Assembly: GCF_017948485.1 (NCBI RefSeq)
Contig: NZ_JAFFSX010000002.1
Span: 186,001 to 250,000 of the forward strand
DNA length: 64,000 nucleotides
Direction: 5' to 3'
Source of the DNA: Streptomyces sp. GESEQ-35
Lineage (GTDB): Bacteria > Actinomycetota > Actinomycetes > Streptomycetales > Streptomycetaceae
Shown here: positions 9,201 to 16,538 of the stretch, piece after piece
Layout of the letters: the number at the start of each line of letters is the position of its first letter
Position numbering within the stretch: the stretch's first letter is position 1
Made by a program: the position numbers and the translations under genes
The notes under the pieces: model-generated
Databases searched by the model: none
What the model was told of the DNA's origin: nothing
The model's input: the letters and a program-made list of their open reading frames with translations, nothing else

Positions 9201-10526
9201 ACCTCGTACGGTGCCGAGACCCTGTCCCTCGGCCGGGAACACCAACTCACCGAGGCCGACGGCCGGCTGGACGGCGTGCTGTTCCTCGACCCGCTCGCCA
9301 CCTCCGCGCCGGCCGTACTGCCGGACGCCTTCCCCGTCCTCCAGGCGGCCCTCGGCCGCGCCCCGCGCCACCTTCTCGCCGTACGGCCCGCCGGCCCGGG
9401 CCCGCGGTCGGCCGGTCTGCACGGCCTCTTCCGCACCGTCGCCCGCGAGTACCCGGAGACCAGCGTGCGGATCGTCGACCTGGACGACACCGCGCCCGCC
9501 GCCGTCGCCGACGCGCTGCTCGCCGAACTGCTCGCGCCAAAACCGGCGGCCCCGGTCGTCCTGCGCACCGAATCCGGCCGCCACGGGCTGGAGTTGGTGG
9601 AGACGCCGCTCGGCACCCTCGGTACGACCGGTGCCGGGCCGGCCGGGGACGGCGCCGCCGAGGCCGCCGCGCTCGGCATCGACCGTGACTCGGTCGTGCT
9701 GCTGGTGGGCGGTGCCCGTGGGATCACCGCCAAGTTCGCCGTCTCGCTCGCGGCCGCCTCCCGCTGCCGTATCGAACTGCTCGGCCGGACACCCGCACCG
9801 GACGGCCCCGAGGACCCGGCGACCGCCGCCGCCCCCGACCGGGCCGCCCTGCGTACGGCCCTTGCGGCCCGCGGTGGTCTGACGCCCGCCGAGATCAACC
9901 GCGCGACCGAACTCCTGCTGGCCCAGCGGGAGATCACCGCCACGCTCGACGAACTGGAAGCGCTAGGCAGCCCGGCCCGCTACCACTCCGTCGACTTCCG
10001 GGAGCCGGATGCCGCCCTCCAGGCGGTGAAGGAGATCCACGCCGAGCACGGCAGGCTCGACGGGGTCGTCTACGCGGCCGGGGTGATCGAGGACAAGGTG
10101 ATCGCCGAGAAGACCACCGAGTCGTTCGAGCGGGTGTACGGCACGAAGACCGTCGGCGCCGAAACGCTGCTGACGGCGCTGGAGGAACTGCCGGGCGGGC
10201 CCGCGTTCGCCGTGCTGTTCGGGAGCATCTCCGCCGTCCTCGGCAACCGGGGCCAGTCGGACTACGCGGCCGCCAACGACGCCTTGGAGAGCCTCGGTTC
10301 CGCGTGGGCCGCGCGCACCGGCCGCCGGGCGCTGACCGTGCACTGGGGTCCGTGGGCGCCGACCGGCGGCCACACCGGCATGGTCAGTCCGGAACTCGGC
10401 CGGGAGTATGCCCGGCGCGGCATCAAGCTGATCGACCCCGAGGAGGGCACCGCGGCGCTGCTGCGCGAACTCGCCTGGGGCGACGAGTCGGCGCGCGCGG
10501 TCGTCTACACCTCCTCGGGCTGGTGA
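3237..10526 (+). CDS. Type I secondary-lipid (Pfa-like) synthase: NPD-NPD-KS-AT-ACP-KR
   Basis: This is a 2429-aa iterative megasynthase. Domains by residue: first nitronate-monooxygenase/FabK-like barrel 1-285, with motif SESGGR (R134); second 295-640, with SECGGH (H437), the probable enoyl reductase; ketosynthase 666-1110, with active Cys853 in DAACASSL, EAHGTGT and GHT; Gly/Gln repeat linker 1245-1340; malonyl-type acyltransferase 1370-1690, with Ser1462 in GHSYGE and CAFHSP; ACP with Ser1872 in LSIDSIKRAE; ketoreductase 2153-2429, with GGARGIT and Tyr2343. The KS, ACP (DSIKR) and KR resemble PfaA-type polyunsaturated or secondary lipid synthases, including the S. coelicolor pair near SCO0126-SCO0127. 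The ATG at 3237 was chosen for its GGGAGCG ribosome binding site. The product is unknown; a dehydratase is supplied by the next gene. Confidence 0.9.
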   Translation: MTSAVHAEDMIIGVTPFGEPDARLAAAVSRAGGLGILDLGAGDRRTRAALARIRRLGPGPYGVRVGARCRIRPEELPDGGPGTVVLSVDAAWRIDELPAGIRVLAEVTSLEQAREAVHAGAHGLIARGSESGGRIGELSTFVLLQQLLSDVGLPVWACGGIGPRTAAAAVAGGAAGVVLDSQLALLAESELPEAAAAALRSMDGSETVVAGGHRVLRRRGPDAPSVPDDASVVELLGAQDLRRQVLPVGQDGFLAARFAERWGDAGRVVRALTEAVREAVRDDVAARALRDGSPMSRALGTRRPVAQGPMTRVSDRARFAAAVAGDGALPFIALALANGEQTRAVLAETRDAVAGRPWGVGVLGFAPEETRNAQLDVVRELRPTHAIIAGGRPSQAEALEREGISTFLHVPSPGLLRQFLQAGARRFVFEGSECGGHVGPRASFPLWEAQLAVIEDHLGDAEDGAGIEVFFAGGVHDERSAAMVAALAAPLTARGAAVGVLMGTAYLFTEEAVDCGAIQPLFQRQVVAATGTALLETAPGHATRCVPSPFSDDYREREAQLRAEGVPDRGIWEALERLNVGRLRIASKGVDRDTSGELAAVDEERQLAQGMFMAGEVAVLRSATTSIDALHRSVAEGAADFLDERARELRAVFGGGVEEPSAPAPLDIAVVGMACMFPEAPDLAAFWANVLGGHDAVTEVPAERWDPAVHYDSDGGGATTSKWGGFLPRIPFDPLRYGIPPTSLGNIEPVQLLALEAARRALEDAGYGERGRAFDRARTSVVFGAEAGSDLSNATTLRAVLPSYYGTIPDGVEQQLPRLTEDSFPGMLANVISGRIANRLDLGGANFTVDAACASSLAAVDVACKELVGGTSDVVLCGGADLHNGINDYVLFSSVHALSPTGRSRAFDSSADGIALGEGVACVVLKRLADAERDGDRIYGVIKGVGSSSDGRSLGLTAPRPEGQRAALERAYRNAGVSPADVGLVEAHGTGTVVGDRTELTILSEVFSEAGAEAGGCALGSVKSQIGHTKCAAGLAGLIKTVLALHHGVKPPTLHVERPNSGWREGDSPFVFHARARPWAAPAEERLAGLSAFGFGGTNFHAVLEAYGDAVPSAQGLDAWPAELFVFRGKDAATARRAIEEVLKAAESAGTDGGWPWRLRDLALSASRRADAGHDPVRVAVVATDVAGLAGQLRRALAGEHDPAAGIHLAGPGSADEADGGLLGNADSGSEGDANAASGARAVQGAGAQAGQGPGGRANQGSGAYVGQGPGGQVDQGSGGHAGQGPGGQVDQDSGGQVDQGSGGQTGQGPGRHAGQGSGGHAGQVPGGQVVQGAAVQADETPKGQAHPSPKGQAHPTPNGEAGPVFPGKVAFLFPGQGSQRPGMLADVFIAFPELQHYLELGGGHADLLYPPTAFDDTERERQQARLTDTRVAQPALGIVGLAAHDLLTMAGIRPDMAAGHSYGELVALCAAGAFDPETLLTLSAERAEAILGAAGADPGTMAAVAAGAEDIERVLDASAGVVVANHNSPGQTVISGPTAAVEEAVRQLRAAGVGAKRIPVACAFHSPLVAGAGERFAGVLAQQTVRAPEFPVWSNRTGRPYADDADAVRTELAAQIGAPVAFVAEIEAMYEAGARVFVEAGPGSVLTRLVGQILGDRPHRTVACEPRAGSGLRGWLDALAQLAVAGLPVRTAWLLRGRDAVDAVRTPAPKRPGWTVDGQLVRTAAGELLPGALAPARRVVETTVTTNHTNGTPAHSDKDALISEFLRTSREMVAAQRDVLLTYFGGAAAAGQWVPAQQPAVQLPVQLPVEQPALQPATPEPVAPVAPVAPQGPEEVDVLSVVLEIISERTGYPMDMIEPDLDLEADLSIDSIKRAEIAGELAKRLGAGGGTDLAALDDAELEELAKARTAASVTDWLAGRLAPRQAEVEEVVEPAPVTGEAPKRLVLRPVLLESAAAEPSAVLAGQRFVLLGDDEGGAAAREVTARLTSYGAETLSLGREHQLTEADGRLDGVLFLDPLATSAPAVLPDAFPVLQAALGRAPRHLLAVRPAGPGPRSAGLHGLFRTVAREYPETSVRIVDLDDTAPAAVADALLAELLAPKPAAPVVLRTESGRHGLELVETPLGTLGTTGAGPAGDGAAEAAALGIDRDSVVLLVGGARGITAKFAVSLAAASRCRIELLGRTPAPDGPEDPATAAAPDRAALRTALAARGGLTPAEINRATELLLAQREITATLDELEALGSPARYHSVDFREPDAALQAVKEIHAEHGRLDGVVYAAGVIEDKVIAEKTTESFERVYGTKTVGAETLLTALEELPGGPAFAVLFGSISAVLGNRGQSDYAAANDALESLGSAWAARTGRRALTVHWGPWAPTGGHTGMVSPELGREYARRGIKLIDPEEGTAALLRELAWGDESARAVVYTSSGW
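6969..7256 (+). repeat. 24-bp tandem repeat coding a Gly/Gln linker (12 units)
   Basis: Twelve degenerate in-frame units of 24 bp encode octapeptides of the form GPGGQVDQ / GSGGHAGQ, residues 1245-1340 of the first synthase. They are flanked by PKGQAHP repeats. They lie between the KS and AT domains, where PKS enzymes normally have a folded adaptor. The sequence is low-complexity and probably disordered. Confidence 0.9.
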
Positions 10527-10528
10527 AC

Positions 10529-13500
10529 ATGACGGACACGGCGGAAATGACACGTCGTCAGCCACAGCCGCCCATAGCCATCGTGGGGATGGCGGTGATG
10601 CTGCCCGGAGCCGCCGACCTCGACATGTACTGGCGGAACCTGCTGGCCGGCACGGACGCCATCACCGACGTACCCGAAGGGCGGTGGGACTCCGACTACT
10701 ACCGTCCGGGTTCCGCCACCGGCCGTGCGGTCGCCGACCAGGTGTACTGCCGGCGCGGCGGATTCGTCGACACCCTCGCGGAGGTGGAGGTCACCCGGTT
10801 CGGGATCATGCCGAAATCGGTTTCCGGAACCGAGCCCGACCAGCTCATCGCGCTGCACGTGGCCGCCGCCGCGCTCGCCGACGCGGGCGGCGAGGAGCGG
10901 CTGCCCGACCGGCAGCGGATCGGGGTCGTGCTCGGCCGGGGCGGATATCTCACGCCCGGCCTGGTGCGGCTCGACCAGCGGGTCCGTACGGCGGGTCAAC
11001 TCGTCCGTACGCTGGGGGAGTTGCTGCCCGATCTCGACTCCGGTCAACTCGACCGGATCCGGACGGCGTTCACCGAGCGACTCGGGCCCGACAGCCCCGA
11101 GTCGGCGATCGGGCTCGTCCCCAACCTCGCGGCCTCCCGGGTCGCCAACCGGCTAGACCTGCGCGGACCCGCGTACACCGTGGACGCCGCCTGTGCGTCC
11201 TCACTGGTCGCCGTCGATCAGGCGGTGGGCGAACTCGCCGCCGGGCGCTGCGACGTGATGCTCGCCGGGGGAGTGCACCACTGCCACGACATCACCCTGT
11301 GGTCCGTCTTCTCCCAGCTCCGCGCACTCTCCCCGAGCCAGCGCATCCGCCCCTTCCACCGGGACGCCGACGGCATCCTGATCGGTGAGGGCACGGGCGT
11401 GGTCGTCCTCAAGCGCCTCGCCGACGCCGAGCGCGACGGGGATCGCGTGTACGCCGTCATCCGGGGTACGGGGGTCGCGAGCGACGGGCGTGCCGGCGGG
11501 CTGGTCAACCCCGATCCCGGCGGTCAGGCGAGTGCCGTGCGGCAGGCTTGGCGGGCGGCGGGGCTCGATCCTGCGGCTGCTGGTTCCATCGGGCTGTTGG
11601 AGGCGCACGGTACGGCGACGCCGGCGGGGGATGCGGCGGAACTGGCCACGCTGGCCGAGGTGTTCGGGCGTGGTGACGCTGCGGTGATCGGCTCGGTGAA
11701 GTCGATGATCGGTCACACGATGCCGGCGGCGGGTGTGGCGGGGCTGGTCAAGGCGGCTCTCGCGGTCCACCACGGGGTGCTGTTGCCGACGTTGCACTGC
11801 GATGAGCCGAATCCGGCGCTTTTCGCTACGCGGTTTCGGCCGTTGGAGGAGGCGGAGCCGTGGGACGGCGGTGTGGTGCGGCGGGCGGCTGTGAACGCGT
11901 TCGGGTTCGGGGGAATCAATGCGCATGTAGTGCTGGAGGCTCCGGCCGCTGGTGGTGCCGCGGTGGGTAGTCGGTCGTCTGCGGCGCCGCGAGGGCTGGT
12001 CGCGCAGTTCCCCGCGCCCCTTCGGGGCGCTGCCGGCTCGGCGCGTTCTGTCGTGCGGGAGCCTTCTGTCGTGCCGACGCGTTCTGCCGTGCCGGAGTGT
12101 TCTGCTGAGCCGACGCGTTCTGCTGAGCCAACGCATTCTGCCGAGCCGACGCGTTCTGCCGAGCCGGAGCGTGTGTTGCTCCTCGCCGCCGATAGCCCTG
12201 AGGGCCTCGCCGTGCTGTTGGACGCCGATGACGCGGCCGTACGCACCGCCGGTCTCGATCCCCATGCGCCTGCCGGGCCGGCCCGGCTGGGCATCGTAGA
12301 CCCCACCGCCAAGCGGCTGGCGCTCGCCCGGCGGGCGGTCGGGCGGGGACGGGCCTGGCAGGGTCGTAACGACGTCTGGTTCTCTCCTGCCCCGTTGGGC
12401 GGGAAGCTCGCGTTTGTCTTCCCGGGGCTCGAAGGCGACTTCAAACCCCGGGTGGACGATGTCGCCGCACACTTCGGTCTGTCCGGGCCCGTACCGGGGT
12501 CCGCCCGGGTGGGGGACATCGGCCGGCACGGGCTCGGGGTCGTCGCCGTCGGGCGGCTGCTCGACGGGGCGTTGCGGCGGATGGGGGTCGTGCCGGACGC
12601 GGTCGCCGGGCACAGTGTCGGTGAGTGGACGGCGATGGCGGCGGCCGGGCTGTACTCGGGGGACGAGGTGGACGGCTTCATGTCGTCCTTCGATCCGGAC
12701 GCGCTGACCGTGCCGGGGCTGGCGTTCGGCGCGATCGGGGCGTCCGCCGAGCGGGTGCTGACGGCGCTGGAGGCCGACTGGCCGGACGCCGGGATCGTGC
12801 TGTCCCACGACAACGCGCCCGCCCAGTCGATGGTGTGCGGTCCGGACACGGCCGTGACGGAGTTCGTACGGGCCTTCCGCGCGCAGGGCGTGATCAGCCA
12901 GGTGCTGCCGTTCCGGTCCGGCTTCCACACGCCGATGCTGGAGCCGTACCTCGGCCCCATCAGGGACGCGGCGAGCCGCTTCCGGCTGCATCCGCCGACC
13001 GTGCCGGTGTGGTCCGGGACCACGGGGGCGCCGTTCCCGTCCGGGGAGTCGGCGGTCCGCGAGCTGTTCGTCCGGCATCTGCTGGAGCCGGTGCGCTTCC
13101 GGCAGCTCGTCGAGGCGATGTACGCGGCCGGCCACCGCGCCTTCGTCCAGGTCGGCCCGGGCCAGTTGGGCTCCCTCATCGGGGACACCCTGTCCGGCCG
13201 CGACCACCTCGTCGTGCCCGCCAACTCCCCCCACCGCACGGGTCTCGCCCAGCTCCACCGGGTGGCGACGGCACTTTGGACGACGGGCTCCGCGGGGGGC
13301 TCCGCTGGGGGTGCCGCGGTGGGGCGTCGTTCGTCTGCGGCGCCGTGGGGGCTGGTCGCGCAGTTCCCCGCGCCCCTTCGGGGCGCTGCCGAACCGTCCG
13401 CCGCGGAAGTCGGCCACCGCGCAGCTTCCGCGCGAGGGGACCGGCAGCCGGTCCGGCTCGACTTGGGAGGGGCGCTCGTCTCCCTCGACGAGCGGGTCCT

Positions 13501-15418
13501 GGGGGAGCTGCGCGTAGAGTTGCAGGCCGCTTCTCCGGCACCCCAGCTGGCGACCTCCGTGGCCGAACCCTCGGGGTTGGACGCGCTGGCCGGACGATTC
13601 CCGGCTGCCGCCGAACTGGGCGCGCTGTTGCGCGAGACCGCGGACGCGGCGGTCGCGCTGATCGCGGCGGGCAGCAGCGGTACGGCCGCGGGTTCCGTCA
13701 CAGCGCCCGCTCCCGCCGCACTGGTTCCCGCGCCCGCGCATCCCGTCCAGCCTGCGCCGGCCGTTCCTGCTTCAGTCGGCCCGGGACCGCGGACGAACGG
13801 TCACCCCGCGGGCATCCACCCTGGGGACGGACATCCTGGGGACGGCCACCCACAACCCCACCGCACCACCGTCCACGTCTCCCCCGACACCATGCCCTAC
13901 CTCCTCGACCACTGCTTCTTCCCCCAACGTCCCGGCTGGCCCGACGTGCCCGACCGCTGGCCGGTGGTGCCCGCGACGACGATCGTGCAGCACATGATGG
14001 AGGCGGCCGAGCAGGTCGCCCCCGGCAGCCGGGCGGTCGCCGTGCACGGGGCGCGATTCGACCAGTGGCTCACCGCCACCCCGTCCGTGGACGTCGAGGT
14101 CACCGTCACCCCCGTCCCCGACACCCCCGCCCGGCTCGCCGTCTCCTTCGGCCCTCGCGCCCGCTCGGTCGTCGAGCTGTCCGACCGCTACCCGGCGACA
14201 CCTCCCACCCCCTGGCACCCGGACCACGCCGCCGAACGCACCCCCGACCACACCGCCGTGCAGCTGTACGCCGAGCGCTGGATGTTCCACGGCCCGGCGT
14301 TCCAGGGCGTCAGCGAGCTCACCGCGATCGGCGAGGCGCATGTACGAGGGGTGATCACGACCCCGCCCGCGCCCGGGTCGCTCCTCGACAACGTCGGTCA
14401 GATCCTCGGCTACTGGATCATGGCCACCCGCACCGAGCGGTCCGTCGTCTTCCCCGTCCAGATGCGGCAGATGCGCTTCTACGGTCCGCAGCCACACCCC
14501 GGCACGGACGTCGGCTGCTTCGTGAGGATCACGTCCCTCACCGACACCGTCCTCGAAGCGGACGTCCAGCTGACCGTCGGCGGCGAGGTCTGGGCCGAGC
14601 TCACCGGCTGGCAGGACCGCCGCTTCGACAACGACCCGCAGACCCGGCCCGTCGAACGCTTCCCCGAGCGCAACACCCTCTCCGAGGCCCGGCCGGACGG
14701 CTGGATGCTGCTGCACGAGCGCTGGCCGGACCTCGCCTCGCGGAATCTCATCATGCGCAACTCCCTGAGCAGCGCGGAGCGTTCGGAGTACGAGGCGCAT
14801 GCGCCCCGGGGCCGCCGACAGTGGCTGCTCGGCAGGATCGCCGCCAAGGACGCCGTACGGCGATGGCTCTGGGACCAGGGTGAAGGGCCCGTCTTCCCGG
14901 CCGAGATCCGGGTCCTCAACGACGACTCGGGGCGACCGTACGTCGAAGGCCTGCACGGGAGGAGCCTGCCGCCGCTGGATCTCTCGCTCGCCCATTGCGC
15001 GGAGGCCGGCGTCGCGATCGTACGGCCGCACACCCCGGGCGCCGGGCCCGGCATCGACATCGAGGAAGTCGTCGAGCGGGACCGGGGGACCCTCGCCACC
15101 GCTCTCGGACCGGACGAACTCGCCCTGCTGCGGACGCGATGCGATGCCACCGCCGACTCCGAGGCGCTGTGGTTCACCCGGTTCTGGGCGGCCAAGGAAG
15201 CCGTCGCGAAGGCGGAGGGGACCGGATTCGGCGGGCGGCCGCGCGACTTCACCGTGCTGGCGGCCGACGCGGACCGCCTGGTCGTCTCGGGGCGGCTGGA
15301 GCGCGCGTACACCGTGCGCTGCGAACGGACCGGCAATCCGCCCGGGTTGCCGAGCAGGGAGTACGTCGTGGCCTGGACGACGGGACCGACGCAACCGCAC
15401 GACGAGGAGAGGGACTGA
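10529..15418 (+). CDS. Type I lipid synthase partner: KS-AT-DH-PPTase
   Basis: This 1629-aa protein completes the synthase. Residues: ketosynthase about 14-455 with Cys222 in DAACASSL, EAHGTAT and GHT (catalytically complete, not a chain-length factor); low-complexity linker about 475-550; acyltransferase 626-930 with Ser696 in GHSVGE and GFHTP; Ala/Pro linker; double-hotdog dehydratase 1116-1375 with His1128 in LLDHCFF and Asp1287 in LLDNVGQ; Sfp-type phosphopantetheinyl transferase about 1395-1620 with Asp1510 in GIDIEE and Lys1556 in AAKEAVAKAE. The DH-PPTase tail parallels the end of enediyne PKSs, and the built-in PPTase probably primes both ACPs of the operon. The ATG at 10529 is 2 bp after the upstream stop; a GTG at 10523 overlapping that stop is equally possible. 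It contains three inserted repeat tracts. Confidence 0.9.
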   Translation: MTDTAEMTRRQPQPPIAIVGMAVMLPGAADLDMYWRNLLAGTDAITDVPEGRWDSDYYRPGSATGRAVADQVYCRRGGFVDTLAEVEVTRFGIMPKSVSGTEPDQLIALHVAAAALADAGGEERLPDRQRIGVVLGRGGYLTPGLVRLDQRVRTAGQLVRTLGELLPDLDSGQLDRIRTAFTERLGPDSPESAIGLVPNLAASRVANRLDLRGPAYTVDAACASSLVAVDQAVGELAAGRCDVMLAGGVHHCHDITLWSVFSQLRALSPSQRIRPFHRDADGILIGEGTGVVVLKRLADAERDGDRVYAVIRGTGVASDGRAGGLVNPDPGGQASAVRQAWRAAGLDPAAAGSIGLLEAHGTATPAGDAAELATLAEVFGRGDAAVIGSVKSMIGHTMPAAGVAGLVKAALAVHHGVLLPTLHCDEPNPALFATRFRPLEEAEPWDGGVVRRAAVNAFGFGGINAHVVLEAPAAGGAAVGSRSSAAPRGLVAQFPAPLRGAAGSARSVVREPSVVPTRSAVPECSAEPTRSAEPTHSAEPTRSAEPERVLLLAADSPEGLAVLLDADDAAVRTAGLDPHAPAGPARLGIVDPTAKRLALARRAVGRGRAWQGRNDVWFSPAPLGGKLAFVFPGLEGDFKPRVDDVAAHFGLSGPVPGSARVGDIGRHGLGVVAVGRLLDGALRRMGVVPDAVAGHSVGEWTAMAAAGLYSGDEVDGFMSSFDPDALTVPGLAFGAIGASAERVLTALEADWPDAGIVLSHDNAPAQSMVCGPDTAVTEFVRAFRAQGVISQVLPFRSGFHTPMLEPYLGPIRDAASRFRLHPPTVPVWSGTTGAPFPSGESAVRELFVRHLLEPVRFRQLVEAMYAAGHRAFVQVGPGQLGSLIGDTLSGRDHLVVPANSPHRTGLAQLHRVATALWTTGSAGGSAGGAAVGRRSSAAPWGLVAQFPAPLRGAAEPSAAEVGHRAASARGDRQPVRLDLGGALVSLDERVLGELRVELQAASPAPQLATSVAEPSGLDALAGRFPAAAELGALLRETADAAVALIAAGSSGTAAGSVTAPAPAALVPAPAHPVQPAPAVPASVGPGPRTNGHPAGIHPGDGHPGDGHPQPHRTTVHVSPDTMPYLLDHCFFPQRPGWPDVPDRWPVVPATTIVQHMMEAAEQVAPGSRAVAVHGARFDQWLTATPSVDVEVTVTPVPDTPARLAVSFGPRARSVVELSDRYPATPPTPWHPDHAAERTPDHTAVQLYAERWMFHGPAFQGVSELTAIGEAHVRGVITTPPAPGSLLDNVGQILGYWIMATRTERSVVFPVQMRQMRFYGPQPHPGTDVGCFVRITSLTDTVLEADVQLTVGGEVWAELTGWQDRRFDNDPQTRPVERFPERNTLSEARPDGWMLLHERWPDLASRNLIMRNSLSSAERSEYEAHAPRGRRQWLLGRIAAKDAVRRWLWDQGEGPVFPAEIRVLNDDSGRPYVEGLHGRSLPPLDLSLAHCAEAGVAIVRPHTPGAGPGIDIEEVVERDRGTLATALGPDELALLRTRCDATADSEALWFTRFWAAKEAVAKAEGTGFGGRPRDFTVLAADADRLVVSGRLERAYTVRCERTGNPPGLPSREYVVAWTTGPTQPHDEERD
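11951..12035 (+). repeat. Dispersed Streptomyces repeat inside the KS-AT linker, copy A
   Basis: This is an 85-bp copy whose core 11994-12031 (ggctggtcgcgcag...cttcggggcgct) matches the element found between genes elsewhere in the window. Here it is translated in frame as GLVAQFPAPLRGAA. The 43 bp before the core also match copy B at 13307, so the two are probably related by duplication. Confidence 0.85.
12071..12172 (+). repeat. 18-bp tandem repeat coding (E/V)PTRSA hexapeptides
   Basis: About five and a half in-frame 18-bp units run directly downstream of copy A of the dispersed repeat. They encode VPTRSA, VPECSA, EPTRSA, EPTHSA, EPTRSA and EPER. They sit in the KS-AT linker of the second synthase. 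Confidence 0.85.
13307..13391 (+). repeat. Dispersed Streptomyces repeat after the AT domain, copy B
   Basis: This is a second coding copy of the dispersed element (core 13350-13387) in the linker following the acyltransferase. It is again read as GLVAQFPAPLRGAA, preceded by RRSSAAPW, as in copy A (SRSSAAPR). Confidence 0.85.
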
Positions 15419-15729
15419 TGCAGCACACCCCGCGGGCCACCGACGAGGCAACCGTGCTCGCCGACATCACCGGCATGCTCGGCACGCTCCTCGACGAGTA
15501 CGGCCTCGACGACGTCGAGATCGGCATGCAGACCACCTTCAACCGCGATCTGGAGCTGGAGAGCATCGACCTCGTCACGCTCGCCGGGCTCCTGGAGGAG
15601 CGGTACGCCGGACGGGTCAACTTCGCCGAGTTCCTGGCCGGGATGGAGTTCGACGAGATCATCGAACTCACCGTCGGCCGGCTCGTCGAGCACATCGTGC
15701 AGAGCCTCGAAGCGGCCGAGGCGGCCTGA
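15418..15729 (+). CDS. Free-standing acyl carrier protein
   Basis: This is a 103-aa acyl carrier protein with a phosphopantetheine site at Ser49 in DLELESIDLVTLAG. The surrounding helix pattern is normal (LLDEYGLDDVEIG before, EERYAGRVNFAEF after). Its ATG shares one base with the TGA of the upstream synthase (TGATG), so translation is coupled. The synthase itself has only one ACP, so this protein may carry the starter or act in transfer of the finished chain to the tailoring enzymes. The PPTase at the end of the neighbouring synthase is the likely activator. Confidence 0.92.
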   Translation: MQHTPRATDEATVLADITGMLGTLLDEYGLDDVEIGMQTTFNRDLELESIDLVTLAGLLEERYAGRVNFAEFLAGMEFDEIIELTVGRLVEHIVQSLEAAEAA

Positions 15730-15731
15730 TC

Positions 15732-16538
15732 ATGGCCTTCGTCGACACCGGCGACATCCGGCTGCACGTGCAGAGAATGGGTCCCAGGGACGGTCAACCC
15801 GCCACTGCCACGGCGGTGTTGGTACACGGTCTGCTCACCGACAGCCTCGCCAGCTACTACTTCACCGTGGCCCCCGTGTTCGCGCTGGCCGGCATCGACG
15901 TCGTCATGTACGACCTGCGCGGCCACGGCCGCAGCGCCCGCCCCGACACCGGTTACCGCCTCGACGACAACATCGACGACCTCCAGGCGCTGCTCGACCG
16001 GCTGGCGGTCAACGGCCCGGTCCATCTGGTCGGCAACTCCTACGGCGGCACGGTCGCCTTCGGCTACGCCGCCCGCCACCCGGAGCGCGTCGCGAGCCTC
16101 ACCCTCATCGAGTCGGAACCGGCCACCGAGGCCTGGGCGGTGAAGATCGGCGGCATCCTGCACCGTGTGCTGACCCAGCTCGCGCTCAACGAGGAGGACG
16201 CCCTCGCCTGGATCACCGCGCACCGCAGCCACAACACCGCCCGCCTCGCCAAGGGCGCGGCCAGGCTGGCCCGCACCACCAGCCTCCCGCACGACATCCC
16301 GGCCAGCCGCGTGCTCACCGAGGAATCGATCCGGGCCGTCACCTGTCCCGTACTCGCCCTGTACGGCGGTGACTCCGACCTTGCCCAACTGGCGCCGTGG
16401 CTGGAGGCGCTGCTGCCCGACTGCCGGACCGTGGTGGTGCCGGGGCACGAGCACTCGGTACTGGTGGAAGCGGCCGGAGTCGTCGGCGGTCACATCCTCG
16501 AGCTGATCCGACAGCCGCCGTTGGCGGAGGTGCGGTGA
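15732..16538 (+). CDS. Alpha/beta hydrolase, probable chain-release or editing enzyme
   Basis: This is a 268-aa alpha/beta-hydrolase. It shows an oxyanion motif VHGLLTD, a strand-loop MYDLRGHGRSARP, the nucleophile Ser103 in GNSYGG, an acid in LYGGDSDL and the catalytic His in PGHEHSV. There is no signal peptide. It starts 2 bp after the ACP stop and its own stop overlaps the next start (GTGA). The context suggests thioesterase-like release of the acyl chain from an ACP, or trimming of an intermediate. A hydrolase acting on a tailored product cannot be excluded. Confidence 0.88.
   Translation: MAFVDTGDIRLHVQRMGPRDGQPATATAVLVHGLLTDSLASYYFTVAPVFALAGIDVVMYDLRGHGRSARPDTGYRLDDNIDDLQALLDRLAVNGPVHLVGNSYGGTVAFGYAARHPERVASLTLIESEPATEAWAVKIGGILHRVLTQLALNEEDALAWITAHRSHNTARLAKGAARLARTTSLPHDIPASRVLTEESIRAVTCPVLALYGGDSDLAQLAPWLEALLPDCRTVVVPGHEHSVLVEAAGVVGGHILELIRQPPLAEVR

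Noticed and set aside
11201..13741. Long minus-strand open frames opposite the second synthase
   Set aside because: Same GC-driven shadow effect. No ribosome binding site or recognisable motif, and the opposite strand has KS and AT active sites.
3237..15729. Enediyne PKS cluster
   Set aside because: The DH-PPTase tail is similar, but the synthase is split in two, has an extra KS-AT and NPD domains, and none of the conserved enediyne accessory genes or thioesterase is nearby.
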